64,000 bases of DNA from Frankia sp. AiPa1. Lineage in GTDB: Bacteria > Actinomycetota > Actinomycetes > Frankiales > Frankiaceae. A program made the position numbers and the translations under genes. Under the pieces are notes generated by a model. It was given only the letters and a program-made list of their open reading frames with translations. It was not told the DNA's origin and made no database searches. Of this stretch, positions 53,726-62,630 are shown in pieces; positions within the stretch are counted from its first letter, which is position 1; every line of letters starts with the position of its first letter. The stretch lies in NCBI RefSeq assembly GCF_023243075.1, contig NZ_JALKFZ020000002.1, positions 186,001 through 250,000 on the forward strand, in the 5' to 3' direction.

Positions 53726-54217
53726 ATGAGCGACGGGCTTGGTGACGATGGACTTGGTGACGAGGACCTCGAGTCCCTCGGTGACTCGCTCGCCAGCGAG
53801 GTGCGGGTGGCGGTCGGGCGGCTGGCTCGCCGGCTGCGCCAGGAGCGCCCCGCCCACGAGCTCGGGCTGACCCAGATGTCGGTGCTCTCCCGGCTCCATC
53901 GGCTCGGCCCGACCAGTCCCAAGAGCCTCGCAGCCGCGGAGGGGGTGCAGCCGCAGACGATGACGCGCACCCTCGCCGCGCTGGAGGACTCCGGGCTCGT
54001 GGCCCGCGCAGGCCACCCCACGGACGGCCGCCAGCTGATCATCTCGATCACCGGTGCCGGCCGTGAGCTGCTGCGCTCCGACCGACGCCAACGGGACGCC
54101 TGGCTCGCCCAGGTGATCGACAAACGGCTGTCCCCGCTGGAACAGGACCTCCTGCGGGTGTCGGCGCGGCTGCTGTCCCTGCTGGCCGAGCCCGACCCCT
54201 CCATCCTCGACGACTGA
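53726..54217 (+). CDS. MarR-family transcriptional regulator
   Basis: 163 aa winged-helix protein: SVLSRLHRLGPTSPKSLAAA, EGVQPQTMTRTLAALEDSGL is the recognition region at about 50-92, and ARAGHPTDGRQLIISIT the wing (DGR motif), with dimerisation helices at both ends. The N-terminal 20 residues are Gly/Asp-rich with an LGDDGLGDED repeat. ATG 53726 follows TATGCT by 6 nt. An MFS exporter lies 586 nt downstream on the same strand, so control of efflux is likely (inference). Confidence 0.92.
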   Translation: MSDGLGDDGLGDEDLESLGDSLASEVRVAVGRLARRLRQERPAHELGLTQMSVLSRLHRLGPTSPKSLAAAEGVQPQTMTRTLAALEDSGLVARAGHPTDGRQLIISITGAGRELLRSDRRQRDAWLAQVIDKRLSPLEQDLLRVSARLLSLLAEPDPSILDD

Positions 54218-54803
54218 CGTCCACAACAACCCTCAGGACCACCGACGTCCAGGACCGCCAACGTCTGGGACGGCTGTCAGGACCACCAACGTCCAGGACG
54301 GCTGTCAGGACCACCGAGCTCTGGGACGGCTGCCGTCCAGGACGCCTGGTCGGGACGACCGGCGTCCGGGACCTGTGCTCGGTTGCGAACAGGGGGCGGC
54401 GTGGAACCGCGCAAGCCCCACCCATCACAATCTGCGACGACCAAGGAGGCTGCCGGGTGGCCGTGGTCCCTCTGCTGGTCCTTCTGTACGGGCAAATCAG
54501 ACACGAAACCGTATAGAAGGACCACAGAGATCGACTTGGCGCGTAAGGCCTTCCCAATTCGGCTACTTATCGTGACCTGCGGGAGGGCTGGGGCGGCGGT
54601 GATCCGGGCCAGAGCTCCCCACGGCTGTGATCGCGACCGGGCACGCACCCCAGGACAGATCGCGACCGGATACGCGCCCCAGGACACCGGACACATGCAC
54701 CAAGACAGCTGTCAGGACGACTGAATCTCTGGACGACTGGCGTCCGGACGGTCAGCGTCATGGACCGCCGAACCACCCCTGTGCCGGGAGGTCGGACACG
54801 ACC
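54218..54803. other. 586-bp gap with degenerate repeats and an inverted repeat
   Basis: Left part (54218-54370) is built of imperfect repeats of ACGTCCAGGACGGCTGTCAG; related CAGGAC-rich units recur at 54645-54720. The middle (about 54480-54570) is AT-richer and holds a long inverted repeat. No gene supported. Confidence 0.6.
54476..54524. promoter_or_regulatory. 16-bp-arm inverted repeat upstream of MFS exporter
   Basis: TGGTCCTTCTGTACGG (54476-54491) and CCGTATAGAAGGACCA (54509-54524), one mismatch, 17-nt spacer. A candidate operator or attenuator of the downstream exporter. Confidence 0.6.
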
Positions 54804-56549
54804 ATGAGAAACACCGGGACTCGGACAGTCCCCATCCCCGCCCCCAACTTTCCCTCCGCCAACTCGACCTCGACCACCCCTACTTCGACCGCCGCCGCCT
54901 CCGCGGCTCCCCCGTTGACATCGGCGTCGACCATCACCGCCCCTGCCGCAATCGCCTCTGCCACTGTCGCCCCGGCCCCGGCCCCGGCCCTGGCCCCCGC
55001 CTCCGACTCGGCCCCGGCTTCCGGTTCGGCCCCGCCGCGAGTGGGGGGGCCGGGGCGGGACGGGGGGCGGGCGGAGCGTCCGCCGGTGCGGTTGCTGTTG
55101 CCGGTTGTGCTGGGGACGCTGCTCAACGCGCTCAACTCGTCCATGATTGCCGTGGCGCTGGTCGCGATCGGGGGGCATTTCGACGCCGGCGCCTCCGTGG
55201 TCTGGCTGGTCTCGGGGCTCTACCTGGCCAATGCGGTGGCCCAGCCGACGATGGGACGCCTCGCCGACCAGTTCGGCCCCCGCCGCATCTTCTGCGTCGG
55301 CCTGATTATGATCATGGTGGCGGCGGTGGCCGCGCCGTTCGCGCCGACGCTCGGCTACCTGCTGGCCGCGCGGGTGCTGCTGGGCGTGGGCACGTCGGCG
55401 GCCTACCCGGCAGGTATCGCGCTGGTGCGGGACTGGGCCGACCGGACGGGGCCGCGGGCAAGCTCCGCGCCGGCGCTGGGCGCGATCTCGGCCGCGTCCC
55501 AGGTGGCCGTGGCCCTCGGGCCGCCACTGGGCGGCGTGCTCGTCGTGCTCGCCGGCTGGCGGTCGATCTTCTGGGTGAACCTGCCCGTCGCGGCGCTCGC
55601 GCTGGTCCTCACGCTGCGTCGGGTCCGCCGGGACGCGCCGGTGCGCACGTCCGCCCGGTCAGCGCTGCGGGCGATGGACCCGGTCGGCATCGTCCTGTTC
55701 GCCGCCGCCATGATCTTCCTGCTGCTGTTCCTGTTCTCCGTCGCGGGCGGGGCCGCTTGGCCCGACCTGGCCGCGGCGGTGGTGCTCGCCGCGGTCCTCG
55801 TCGGCTGGGAGCGTCGCTCGTCCAGCCCGTTCGTCGACGTGCGGATGCTCGCGTCCAACCGGCCGTTGACGGCGACGTACGTGCGCTGCGCGGTGACCTA
55901 CGTGGTGTTCTACTCGGTGTTCTACGGGCTGCCGCAGTGGCTGGAGCAGAGCCGGGGGATGAGCAGCGCCCAGGCTGGGCTGGTCGTGCTGCCCGTCGCC
56001 TGCTTCGGGGTGGCGGCGACCGTGGTCGCGACCCGGATGTCCCGGTCGGGTGGTATCCGCCGGCTGCTCGTCCTCGGCTCGGTCGGCCTGTTGGCCGGCA
56101 GCCTCGCCCTGCTCGGCCTCGGCGCAACGACGCCGGTGATCGTGCTGCTACTCGTCGCCGCCGTGCTCGGGCTGCCCAACGGCTTCAACAACATGGGCAA
56201 CCAGACGGCCATGTACGCGGCGGCGCAGCCGGAACGGCTGGGGACCGCCTCTGGTCTCTACCGCACGTCCCAGTACGTGGGGGCGAACCTCGCCGCCGCG
56301 CTCGTCGGCCTCACCCTCGGCGACCAGGCCGACAGCGGTGGGCTGCACCACCTGGCCACCGTTATCGCCGTGATCAGCCTGCTGCTGGTGATCGCCGCCG
56401 CCCTGCCGACCCGGCGCGTCCTTCACCGCGCCACCGACCCCCACCAGACCCCATCCGAACCTGCCTCGTCCGAACCTGCTTCGTCCGAACCTGCCTCGGC
56501 TGGACGTGTTCCGGCCGGGCGCGTCCCCGAACGGAAGGAACCCGCATGA
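54804..56549 (+). CDS. MFS drug exporter (DHA2 type)
   Basis: 581 aa. A low-complexity Ser/Thr/Ala/Pro N-terminus (about 90 residues) precedes 14 hydrophobic helices: LPVVLGTLLNALNSSMIAVA, RLADQFGPRRIF (motif A), LLAARVLLGVGTSAAYPAGI, FWVNLPVAALALVL, LPNGFNNMGNQTAMYAAA. The C-terminus has three SEPAS repeats from an exact-period 15-bp duplication (56454-56498). ATG 54804 has GGGAGG 12 nt upstream. It overlaps a small ORF (ATGA). Probable export of drugs or metabolites under the MarR regulator (inference). Confidence 0.9.
   Translation: MRNTGTRTVPIPAPNFPSANSTSTTPTSTAAASAAPPLTSASTITAPAAIASATVAPAPAPALAPASDSAPASGSAPPRVGGPGRDGGRAERPPVRLLLPVVLGTLLNALNSSMIAVALVAIGGHFDAGASVVWLVSGLYLANAVAQPTMGRLADQFGPRRIFCVGLIMIMVAAVAAPFAPTLGYLLAARVLLGVGTSAAYPAGIALVRDWADRTGPRASSAPALGAISAASQVAVALGPPLGGVLVVLAGWRSIFWVNLPVAALALVLTLRRVRRDAPVRTSARSALRAMDPVGIVLFAAAMIFLLLFLFSVAGGAAWPDLAAAVVLAAVLVGWERRSSSPFVDVRMLASNRPLTATYVRCAVTYVVFYSVFYGLPQWLEQSRGMSSAQAGLVVLPVACFGVAATVVATRMSRSGGIRRLLVLGSVGLLAGSLALLGLGATTPVIVLLLVAAVLGLPNGFNNMGNQTAMYAAAQPERLGTASGLYRTSQYVGANLAAALVGLTLGDQADSGGLHHLATVIAVISLLLVIAAALPTRRVLHRATDPHQTPSEPASSEPASSEPASAGRVPAGRVPERKEPA
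56454..56498. repeat. 3 x 15-bp tandem repeat in MFS gene
   Basis: TCCGAACCTGCCTCG three times (one base differs in the middle unit), in frame at the C-terminus. Confidence 0.95.
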
Positions 56550-56752
56550 CCGTGACCGACCTGAGCGCGGACGTCGCGCTCGTCGTCATCGACCTCACCC
56601 ACCTGGCGAAGGTGCTCCACGGCGGCTCCCCGCACCGCACGATGCCCGAGCACAGCCACGACCGGGCGGTTCAGTGGCTTTCGGCCGGGGCGGGAGTGGT
56701 GGGGCCGGTGGGCAGGTGGGGGTCGTCATACCAGACGGTGCGACGGACGTGA
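56546..56752 (+). CDS. 68-aa ORF coupled to MFS gene, probably truncated
   Basis: ATG 56546 overlaps the exporter stop (ATGA) and GGAAGGAACC precedes it, so translation is likely. It begins DVALVVIDLTHLAKVL, like the first strand of isochorismatase-type hydrolases, but the match ends at about residue 40 and the rest looks like antisense of the epimerase gene, which it overlaps by 82 nt. Likely a gene start cut by a rearrangement that brought in the epimerase. Confidence 0.35.
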   Translation: MTVTDLSADVALVVIDLTHLAKVLHGGSPHRTMPEHSHDRAVQWLSAGAGVVGPVGRWGSSYQTVRRT

Positions 56753-58056
56753 TCGACGTAGCTGACGATGATGTGGACGACTCGGCGGGAGACGTCGTCG
56801 GCGGCGTAGTCGGCGACGATCCGCGGTCGGCGGTCGCTCTCGGCCTCGCGGATGACGAGCTCGACCGCCGTGCGGATCCGATCCGGGTGCAGCACGCTGG
56901 ACACGAGCACGCCGCGGTCCATCCCCTCGGGGCGCTCGTGGGCATCCCGCACGAGCACGGCGGGAAACCCGATCAGCGAGGCCTCCTCGGTCAGCGCGGC
57001 GCTGTCGGACAGCACGCACAGCGCGGCCCGTTGCAGCGCGATGTAGTCGCAGAAGCCGAACGGCCGGCAGAACCGGACCCGTTCGTCGACCAGCGGGGCC
57101 CGTCCGGCGCGGCGCAGCTCGGCGAGCCGGTCACGGGTCCGGGGATGCGTCGAAACGATCACAGGCAGCCGGTAGCGGACGGCGAGGCGGTTGAGCGTCT
57201 CCACCAGGGCCCGCAGCGCCTCGGGCCGGTTGGTGTTCTCCTCCCGGTGGATGCTGGCCACCAGATATCTTCCCGCCTGTACACCGAGCGTGGCGAGCGC
57301 GGACGAGGTGTCCACCAGCGGCGCGTAGTGGGTGAGCACCTCGCGCACCGGCGATCCGATGACGAAGATCCGGTCCCCCGGGCGGCCCTCGGCGAGCAGA
57401 TGGCCGCGGGCCCGCTCGGTCGCGGCGAGGTGGACGTCGCTGAGCTGGTCGGCGACCCGGCGGTTGAGCTCCTCGGGGACCCGCTCGTCGAAGCAGCGGT
57501 TGCCGGCCTCGAGGTGGAAGACGACGATCCGGCGGCGCTTGGCGGCGATCGCCGCGTAGCAGGTGTTGGTGTCGCCGTAGATGAGCACGGCGTCGGGCGC
57601 CTCTGCGGCCAGAATCGGATCGATGCGGGCGATGAGCCGACTGATGGTCTCCGCGGGAGTGGCGCCCGCGGCGTCGAGGGTGTGATCGGGGCGGCGTACG
57701 CCCAGCTCGTCGAAGAAGATCTGCGAGAGCTCGTGGTCGTAGTTCTGTCCGGTATGCACGAGGCGCAGGTCCACGGCACGGTCGAGGGCGGCGAGCACTC
57801 GGGAGAGCTTGACCACCTCGGGCCGGGTGCCAACCAGGGCCAGCACCTTCAGCCGCCGCTCGAGCGGGCCGGACGCCTTCGGGAAGGCCGCCGCCGGCCG
57901 TGCCACGCCCGCCGGCGCGCGCCGAGGCCGGGGGCCGCTGGGCTGGGGCACCAGCGGCCCGGACCGTCCACTCGGTGGCATGGAGGGCACGGTGGGCACC
58001 GAGGGCCCGCGCTGCTCCGACGTCTCAGTCGCCAGTTCCGACGTCTCCCTGGGCAT
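56671..58056 (-). CDS. wecB: UDP-N-acetylglucosamine 2-epimerase (non-hydrolysing)
   Basis: 461 aa cytoplasmic GT-B-fold enzyme that interconverts UDP-GlcNAc and UDP-ManNAc for surface glycans. A 68-residue Pro/Ser/Arg extension precedes the core: LALVGTRPEVVKLSRVLAAL (GTRPE 76-80), TGQNYDHELSQIFFDELG, VLIYGDTNTCYAA, HLEAGNRCFDERVPEELNRR, HREENTNRP and SDSAALTEEAS. The NRC after EAG and SDSAALTEE differ from the commonest WecB wording, so a related 2-epimerase (for example of the UDP-2-acetamido-6-deoxy class) is possible. ATG 58056 has GGGGGGAG upstream. Confidence 0.85.
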   Translation of the reverse strand: MPRETSELATETSEQRGPSVPTVPSMPPSGRSGPLVPQPSGPRPRRAPAGVARPAAAFPKASGPLERRLKVLALVGTRPEVVKLSRVLAALDRAVDLRLVHTGQNYDHELSQIFFDELGVRRPDHTLDAAGATPAETISRLIARIDPILAAEAPDAVLIYGDTNTCYAAIAAKRRRIVVFHLEAGNRCFDERVPEELNRRVADQLSDVHLAATERARGHLLAEGRPGDRIFVIGSPVREVLTHYAPLVDTSSALATLGVQAGRYLVASIHREENTNRPEALRALVETLNRLAVRYRLPVIVSTHPRTRDRLAELRRAGRAPLVDERVRFCRPFGFCDYIALQRAALCVLSDSAALTEEASLIGFPAVLVRDAHERPEGMDRGVLVSSVLHPDRIRTAVELVIREAESDRRPRIVADYAADDVSRRVVHIIVSYVDHVRRTVWYDDPHLPTGPTTPAPAESH

Positions 58057-58430
58057 ATGGACTCCCCCCGGCGCGCACAGCTCTGGCTGGACGCACGGAT
58101 CGCCACTGTCGGCCGCGGCGGTAGCCCGATCATCCGATCATCCGGGCACCTGGGCCGACCGCAGCCGTCACCGGGGACGCTATCACCGAGTGTAGCTATT
58201 CAGTAACTCGAAATCGGGATGGGTGGAGACCGGCGACCATGTGATCGTCGTGCCGTTCCAGATGAGCACATGCCGCGACACCCCTGCGGTCCGGACGATC
58301 GCGGCTCGGACCGTGAGGCGGCGCCGCCAGGCGGACAAGCCGTGGGATCAGCCACCGGAGGCCGGTGGTTGGCATCTGTCAGGATGACGCCGGCGGCCGG
58401 AGATCAGACATCATCCGACAGGGAGTGTGC
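58057..58430. other. 374-bp divergent gap wecB/CYTH
   Basis: A less GC-rich patch with GTGTAGCTATTCAGTAACTC at 58189-58208 is a likely promoter area. No gene seen. Confidence 0.4.
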
Positions 58431-59024
58431 GTGCGCGAGGTGGAAGTGAAATATGCGGTGAATAATCTGGAGGAGGCGGCGGCAGCACTCCGCTGGGCCG
58501 GCGTGGAGTTTTCGGAACCGGTCTTTCAGGATGATCAGGCGTTCGCCCCGGTGGGCTGGTCCTTCGGTGACAGTAAGCGTGGTGTGGCGTTTGCGCGCCT
58601 GCGGTCAGTAGGCGAACGTCACTGGTTCACGCTGAAGCAGCCTGGAGCGAATGCCCAGGATTGTCTGGAGTATGAGACGGAGGTTCTGGACCGGGCGGCC
58701 ATGCATCAGGCGATTCTGCGCATGGGCTATTGGGCGACGGTGCGGGTGGCAAAGTCCCGCCGGGCCGGCCGGGTCGGCGAGGTGTCGTTGTGCCTGGACG
58801 AGGTGGCGGGGGTCGGCACGTTCCTGGAGCTGGAACGCCTGGTGCCTGACGATGCCCCGGCGGCCGTCGTGCAGGACGAGCTGGCCGCCTTCGCCGTGTC
58901 CCTGAACGTCCCACTCGTGCGGACGGCCGAGACCTACGACTCATTGGTACGAGCGGCTACGGACGGCGGGCCGCGGGTGCCGCCCAGCCAGGCGGGCGCG
59001 GCGGCCGACCTCCGGGTGACGTGA
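58431..59024 (+). CDS. CYTH-domain protein (class IV cyclase/triphosphatase fold)
   Basis: 197 aa. The N-terminal EVEVK (ExExK at 3-7) is the CYTH metal/phosphate signature. FARLRSVGERHWFTLKQPG, CLEYETEV and RMGYWATVRVAKSRR, then LCLDEVAGVGTFLELERLV supply the Arg/Lys and Glu residues lining the tunnel. It acts on a triphosphate (nucleotide, inorganic or thiamine); which one is not evident. GTG 58431 has GGGAG 6-7 nt upstream. Codons in the first third (GAATAATCTG) are less GC-biased than in neighbours, hinting at recent transfer. Confidence 0.85.
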   Translation: MREVEVKYAVNNLEEAAAALRWAGVEFSEPVFQDDQAFAPVGWSFGDSKRGVAFARLRSVGERHWFTLKQPGANAQDCLEYETEVLDRAAMHQAILRMGYWATVRVAKSRRAGRVGEVSLCLDEVAGVGTFLELERLVPDDAPAAVVQDELAAFAVSLNVPLVRTAETYDSLVRAATDGGPRVPPSQAGAAADLRVT

Positions 59025-59153
59025 GTTCGGGGCCCGCAGGCGCGGGCTTCCCGTTGAGGCGGTACGTGTAGGGCTTTGGAGCGGCACGTACCGCCGTGCC
59101 GACGGCGGTCTCGCCTCATGGATCCGGCCCCTCGGCGGTGTTGGCGAGGGTGT

Positions 59154-59378
59154 CTACCGGAGGCTGCCGGATCGGGCGTGCTGCTCGCGGGACAGCTCGA
59201 CGAGGGCGGCGCGGACCTCGTCGACACTGGCTTCCCCGAACGGAATGTTGACGGAGAAGTTGAACTCGTCGCGGCCCCGCATGGCGTCGTCAAGGCCGCC
59301 GCCGGTCAGATCCACGGCGGTGTAGGCCAGCAATTGCGCGGGACTGTATCGCCCTGTGGCTACAAGGCGGTCCCACTG
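59154..59378 (-). pseudogene. unrecognised C-terminal gene fragment
   Basis: On the minus strand a frame runs from just after a TGA (59381) to TAG 59156, reading QWDRLVATGRYSPAQLLAYT, AVDLTGGGLDDAMRGRDEFN, FSVNIPFGEASVDEVRAALV, ELSREQHARSGSLR. Codon use (G/C third positions) and sequence look coding, but no start or ribosome binding site is present. I do not recognise the family. The surrounding 520-bp gap holds nothing else except the acnA terminator. Confidence 0.35.
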
Positions 59379-59481
59379 TCAGATCGCGGCCTTCGCGGGA
59401 CCGCTAGCCGCAGCGCCCTGAAGTCGCCACCCCACGCGGCCTGAGCCCCATCTGCGCGACCCACGTCGGCGCCTGAAGACG

Positions 59482-59518
59482 ACTCCAGCCGCCGGGAATG
59501 CGTCCCGGCGGCTGGAGT
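59482..59518 (-). terminator. long hairpin downstream of acnA
   Basis: ACTCCAGCCGCCGGGA, 5-nt loop, TCCCGGCGGCTGGAGT: a perfect 16-bp stem starting 26 nt after the acnA stop, with no T-run. Confidence 0.8.
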
Positions 59519-59544
59519 GAAGGAGGGCTTTCGGCGCTGCGGGG

Positions 59545-62328
59545 CTAAAGCAGCGAGCGCAGGACGTAGAGCAGGATGCCGCCGTGGCGGTAGTACTCCG
59601 CCTCGCCGGGGGTGTCGATGCGCACGACCGCCTCGAAGGACTTCTCCCCCGCCACCACGGTGATGGTCGGGGTCTTCTCGTCCACCTCGGCGAGGCCGGT
59701 GATGGTGAAGGTCTCCTCGCCGGTCAGGCCGAGCGACTCGTACGACTGGCCCTCGGGGAACTGCAGCGGCAGGACGCCCATGCCGATCAGGTTGGAGCGG
59801 TGGATCCGCTCGTAGGACTCGGCGATGACGGCGCGCACGCCGAGCAGCGAGGTGCCCTTGGCGGCCCAGTCCCGCGAGGAACCCGAGCCGTACTCCTTGC
59901 CGGCGAGGATGACCAGCGGCACCCCCTCGGCGGCGTACTTCTGGGCGGCGTCGTAGATGGCCAGCTGCTCGCCGTCGGGCAGGTGGCGGGTGACGCCGCC
60001 CTCGGTGCCGGGGGCAAGCCTGTTGCGCAGCCGGATGTTGGCGAAGGTCCCGCGGATCATCACCTCGTGGTTGCCGCGCCGCGAGCCGTAGGAGTTGAAG
60101 TCGGTGGGCGCGATCCCGTGCTCGGTGAGGTAACGACCGGCCGGCGAGTCCTTCTTGATGTTTCCGGCCGGGGAGATGTGGTCGGTGGTGACCGAGTCGC
60201 CGAGCACGGCGAGCACCCGGGCGCCGACGATGTCGGTGCGCGTCTCGGGCTTGGCCGCCATCCCCTCGAAGTACGGTGGGTGACGGACGTAGGTGGAGTC
60301 GGATACCCAGCCGAACGTCTGCGAGACCGCGCCGCCGTCGCCGACCGGCAGCGCCTGCCAGCGCGCGTCGCCGGAGAGGTCGGCGTAGTCGGACTCGAAC
60401 ATCTCCGCCTGGACCGCATCGGCGACGACCGCCGCGACCTCGGCCTCGCTCGGCCAGATGTCGCGAAGGTAGACAGGCTGGCCGTCCGAGCCGGTGCCCA
60501 GCGGGTCGGTGTCAAGGTTGATGTCCATCGTGCCGGCCAGCGCGTAGGCGACAACCAGCGGCGGGGACGCCAGGTAGTTCATCTTGATGTCGGGGCTGAT
60601 CCGGCCCTCGAAGTTCCGGTTGCCGGACAGGACGCTGACCACGGCGAGGTCGGCCTCGTTCACCGCGGCGCTGATCTCGTCGGGCAGCGGACCCGAGTTG
60701 CCGATACAGGTGGTGCAGCCGAAGCCGACCAGGTTGAAGCCGACCTTGTCCAGGTACGGCACGAGGCCGGCCCGGTTGTAGTAGTCCATGACGACCTTCG
60801 AACCCGGGGCCAGCGTCGTCTTCACCCAGGGCTTGCGGGACAGGCCCTTCTCGACGGCGTTGCGGGCCAGCAGCGCGGCGCCGACCATGACCGTCGGGTT
60901 CGACGTGTTGGTGCAGGAGGTGATCGCGGCGATCGCGACGGCGCCATGGTCGAGCTCGACGGTGGTGCCGTCGGCGAGGGTCACGGATGTCGGGCTGGAC
61001 GGGCGGCCCGTGACACTGCCGGCGACGGCGTTGACCGACACCGGCGCGTCCGAGGGCTTGTCGGCGAACGCCGCCGCCGGGTCGGAGGCCGGGAACGACT
61101 CCGCGTCGGCCTCGTCGGCGCCACCATTCGCCAGCGGCGTCTCCTTGGCGTAGGTGGGCAGCGCGGCGCGGAACGCCTGCTTGGCGGTGGCCAGCGGCAC
61201 CCGGTCCTGTGGCCGCTTCGGGCCGGCCAGGGACGGCACGACGGTGGCGAGGTCAAGCTCGAGAGTGGTGGTGTAGTCGGCCTCGTGGCTCGGGTCGAGC
61301 CACAGCCCCTGCTCCTTGGCGTAGGCCTCGACCAGCGCCACCTGCGCGGCGGGACGGCCGGTCAGGCGCAGGTAGTTCAGCGTCTCGCCGTCGATCGGGA
61401 AGATCGCGCAGGTGGAGCCGTACTCGGGGCTCATGTTGGCGATGGTCGCCCGGCTGGCCAGCGGCAGGTTCGCCACGCCCTCGCCGTAGAACTCGACGAA
61501 TCGGCCGACGACGCCGTGCTTACGCAGCATCTCGGTGATGACCAGCACCATGTCGGTGGCGGTGGTGCCGGTGGGCAGCTCGCCGGTCAGCTTGAAGCCG
61601 ACCACGGTCGGGATGAGCATGCTGACCGGCTGACCGAGCATCGCGGCCTCGGCCTCGATGCCGCCGACACCCCAGCCGAGCACGCCCACGCCGTTGATCA
61701 TCGTGGTGTGGCTGTCGGTGCCGACCAGGGTGTCCGGGTAGGCGAGCGTGCCCTGCGCGGTGTCTCTGGTGAACACGACGCGGGCCAGGTACTCCAGGTT
61801 GACCTGGTGCACGATGCCGGTGTTCGGCGGGACGACGGTGAAGTTGTCGAACGCCGCCTGGCCCCAGCGCAGGAACTGGTAGCGCTCCCGGTTACGGGCG
61901 AACTCCAGCGAGGCGTTCAGCTCGAACGCGTCGGGCCGGCCGAAGTGGTCGGCGATGATCGAGTGGTCGATCACGAGCTCGGCGGGGGCCAGCGGGTTGA
62001 TCTTCGCCGGGTCGCCGCCGAGTGCGGCCATCGCCTCGCGCATCGCGGCGAGGTCGACGACGCAGGGGACACCGGTGAAGTCCTGCATGATCACCCGGGC
62101 CGGGGTGAACTGGATCTCCTGGCTCGGCACGGCCGACGGATCCCAGTTCGCCAGCGCCCGGACGTGGTCCGCGGTGATGTTGGCGCCGTCCTCGGTGCGC
62201 AGCAGGTTCTCCAGCAGCACCTTCAGACTGTAGGGGAGTCGACCGGCCCCGGGCACCGCGTCCAGCCGCCTGATCGTGTAGGTGCGGTCACCTACCGTGA
62301 GCGATCCGGTACTGCCGAAGCTGTCCAT
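59545..62328 (-). CDS. acnA: aconitate hydratase A
   Basis: 927 aa TCA-cycle iron-sulfur enzyme that interconverts citrate and isocitrate. Cluster ligands are Cys472 ([10 protein letters not shown]), Cys538 and Cys541 ([14 protein letters not shown]). [20 protein letters not shown] and the swivelling C-terminal domain ([37 protein letters not shown]) are intact. A 35-residue Ala/Asp/Ser-rich insertion lies just before the cluster region (about 405-440). ATG 62328 follows GAGGAGGAGAACG, a strong ribosome binding site; the open frame to 62538 is not used. Terminated by the hairpin at 59482. Confidence 0.96.
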   Translation of the reverse strand: MDSFGSTGSLTVGDRTYTIRRLDAVPGAGRLPYSLKVLLENLLRTEDGANITADHVRALANWDPSAVPSQEIQFTPARVIMQDFTGVPCVVDLAAMREAMAALGGDPAKINPLAPAELVIDHSIIADHFGRPDAFELNASLEFARNRERYQFLRWGQAAFDNFTVVPPNTGIVHQVNLEYLARVVFTRDTAQGTLAYPDTLVGTDSHTTMINGVGVLGWGVGGIEAEAAMLGQPVSMLIPTVVGFKLTGELPTGTTATDMVLVITEMLRKHGVVGRFVEFYGEGVANLPLASRATIANMSPEYGSTCAIFPIDGETLNYLRLTGRPAAQVALVEAYAKEQGLWLDPSHEADYTTTLELDLATVVPSLAGPKRPQDRVPLATAKQAFRAALPTYAKETPLANGGADEADAESFPASDPAAAFADKPSDAPVSVNAVAGSVTGRPSSPTSVTLADGTTVELDHGAVAIAAITSCTNTSNPTVMVGAALLARNAVEKGLSRKPWVKTTLAPGSKVVMDYYNRAGLVPYLDKVGFNLVGFGCTTCIGNSGPLPDEISAAVNEADLAVVSVLSGNRNFEGRISPDIKMNYLASPPLVVAYALAGTMDINLDTDPLGTGSDGQPVYLRDIWPSEAEVAAVVADAVQAEMFESDYADLSGDARWQALPVGDGGAVSQTFGWVSDSTYVRHPPYFEGMAAKPETRTDIVGARVLAVLGDSVTTDHISPAGNIKKDSPAGRYLTEHGIAPTDFNSYGSRRGNHEVMIRGTFANIRLRNRLAPGTEGGVTRHLPDGEQLAIYDAAQKYAAEGVPLVILAGKEYGSGSSRDWAAKGTSLLGVRAVIAESYERIHRSNLIGMGVLPLQFPEGQSYESLGLTGEETFTITGLAEVDEKTPTITVVAGEKSFEAVVRIDTPGEAEYYRHGGILLYVLRSLL

Positions 62329-62630
62329 CGTTCTCCTCCTCGTCACCCGCCACCCGTCACCCGCGGACGGCGGGGCTCGCCGCCATGGCCACACCCCTGC
62401 GGCAACGCCATGGTGACGCCGGCGGCGGACCCGTGACGCAGGGCCGCCCGCGACGTCGGCCATCCTCGGCCGGCTCTGTGTCCATCCTGGCATTTCCCGC
62501 CGAGCGGGACCGCTCCCGAGGGTCTGTGACACAGCCAACGCGGCCGGTCGACCGGCGATCGACCGGCATGTGGCTTTTATCCCAATGCGGCTATCCTGTC
62601 ACGTTGAGATATCCGTTGACCCTACCGAAT
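62329..62630. other. 302-bp gap upstream of acnA
   Basis: No gene. The AT-richer end near 62570-62630 contains GGATAAAAG- and GGATAG-like boxes on the minus strand that could serve as acnA promoter elements, but none has a clear partner at the right distance. Confidence 0.4.
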
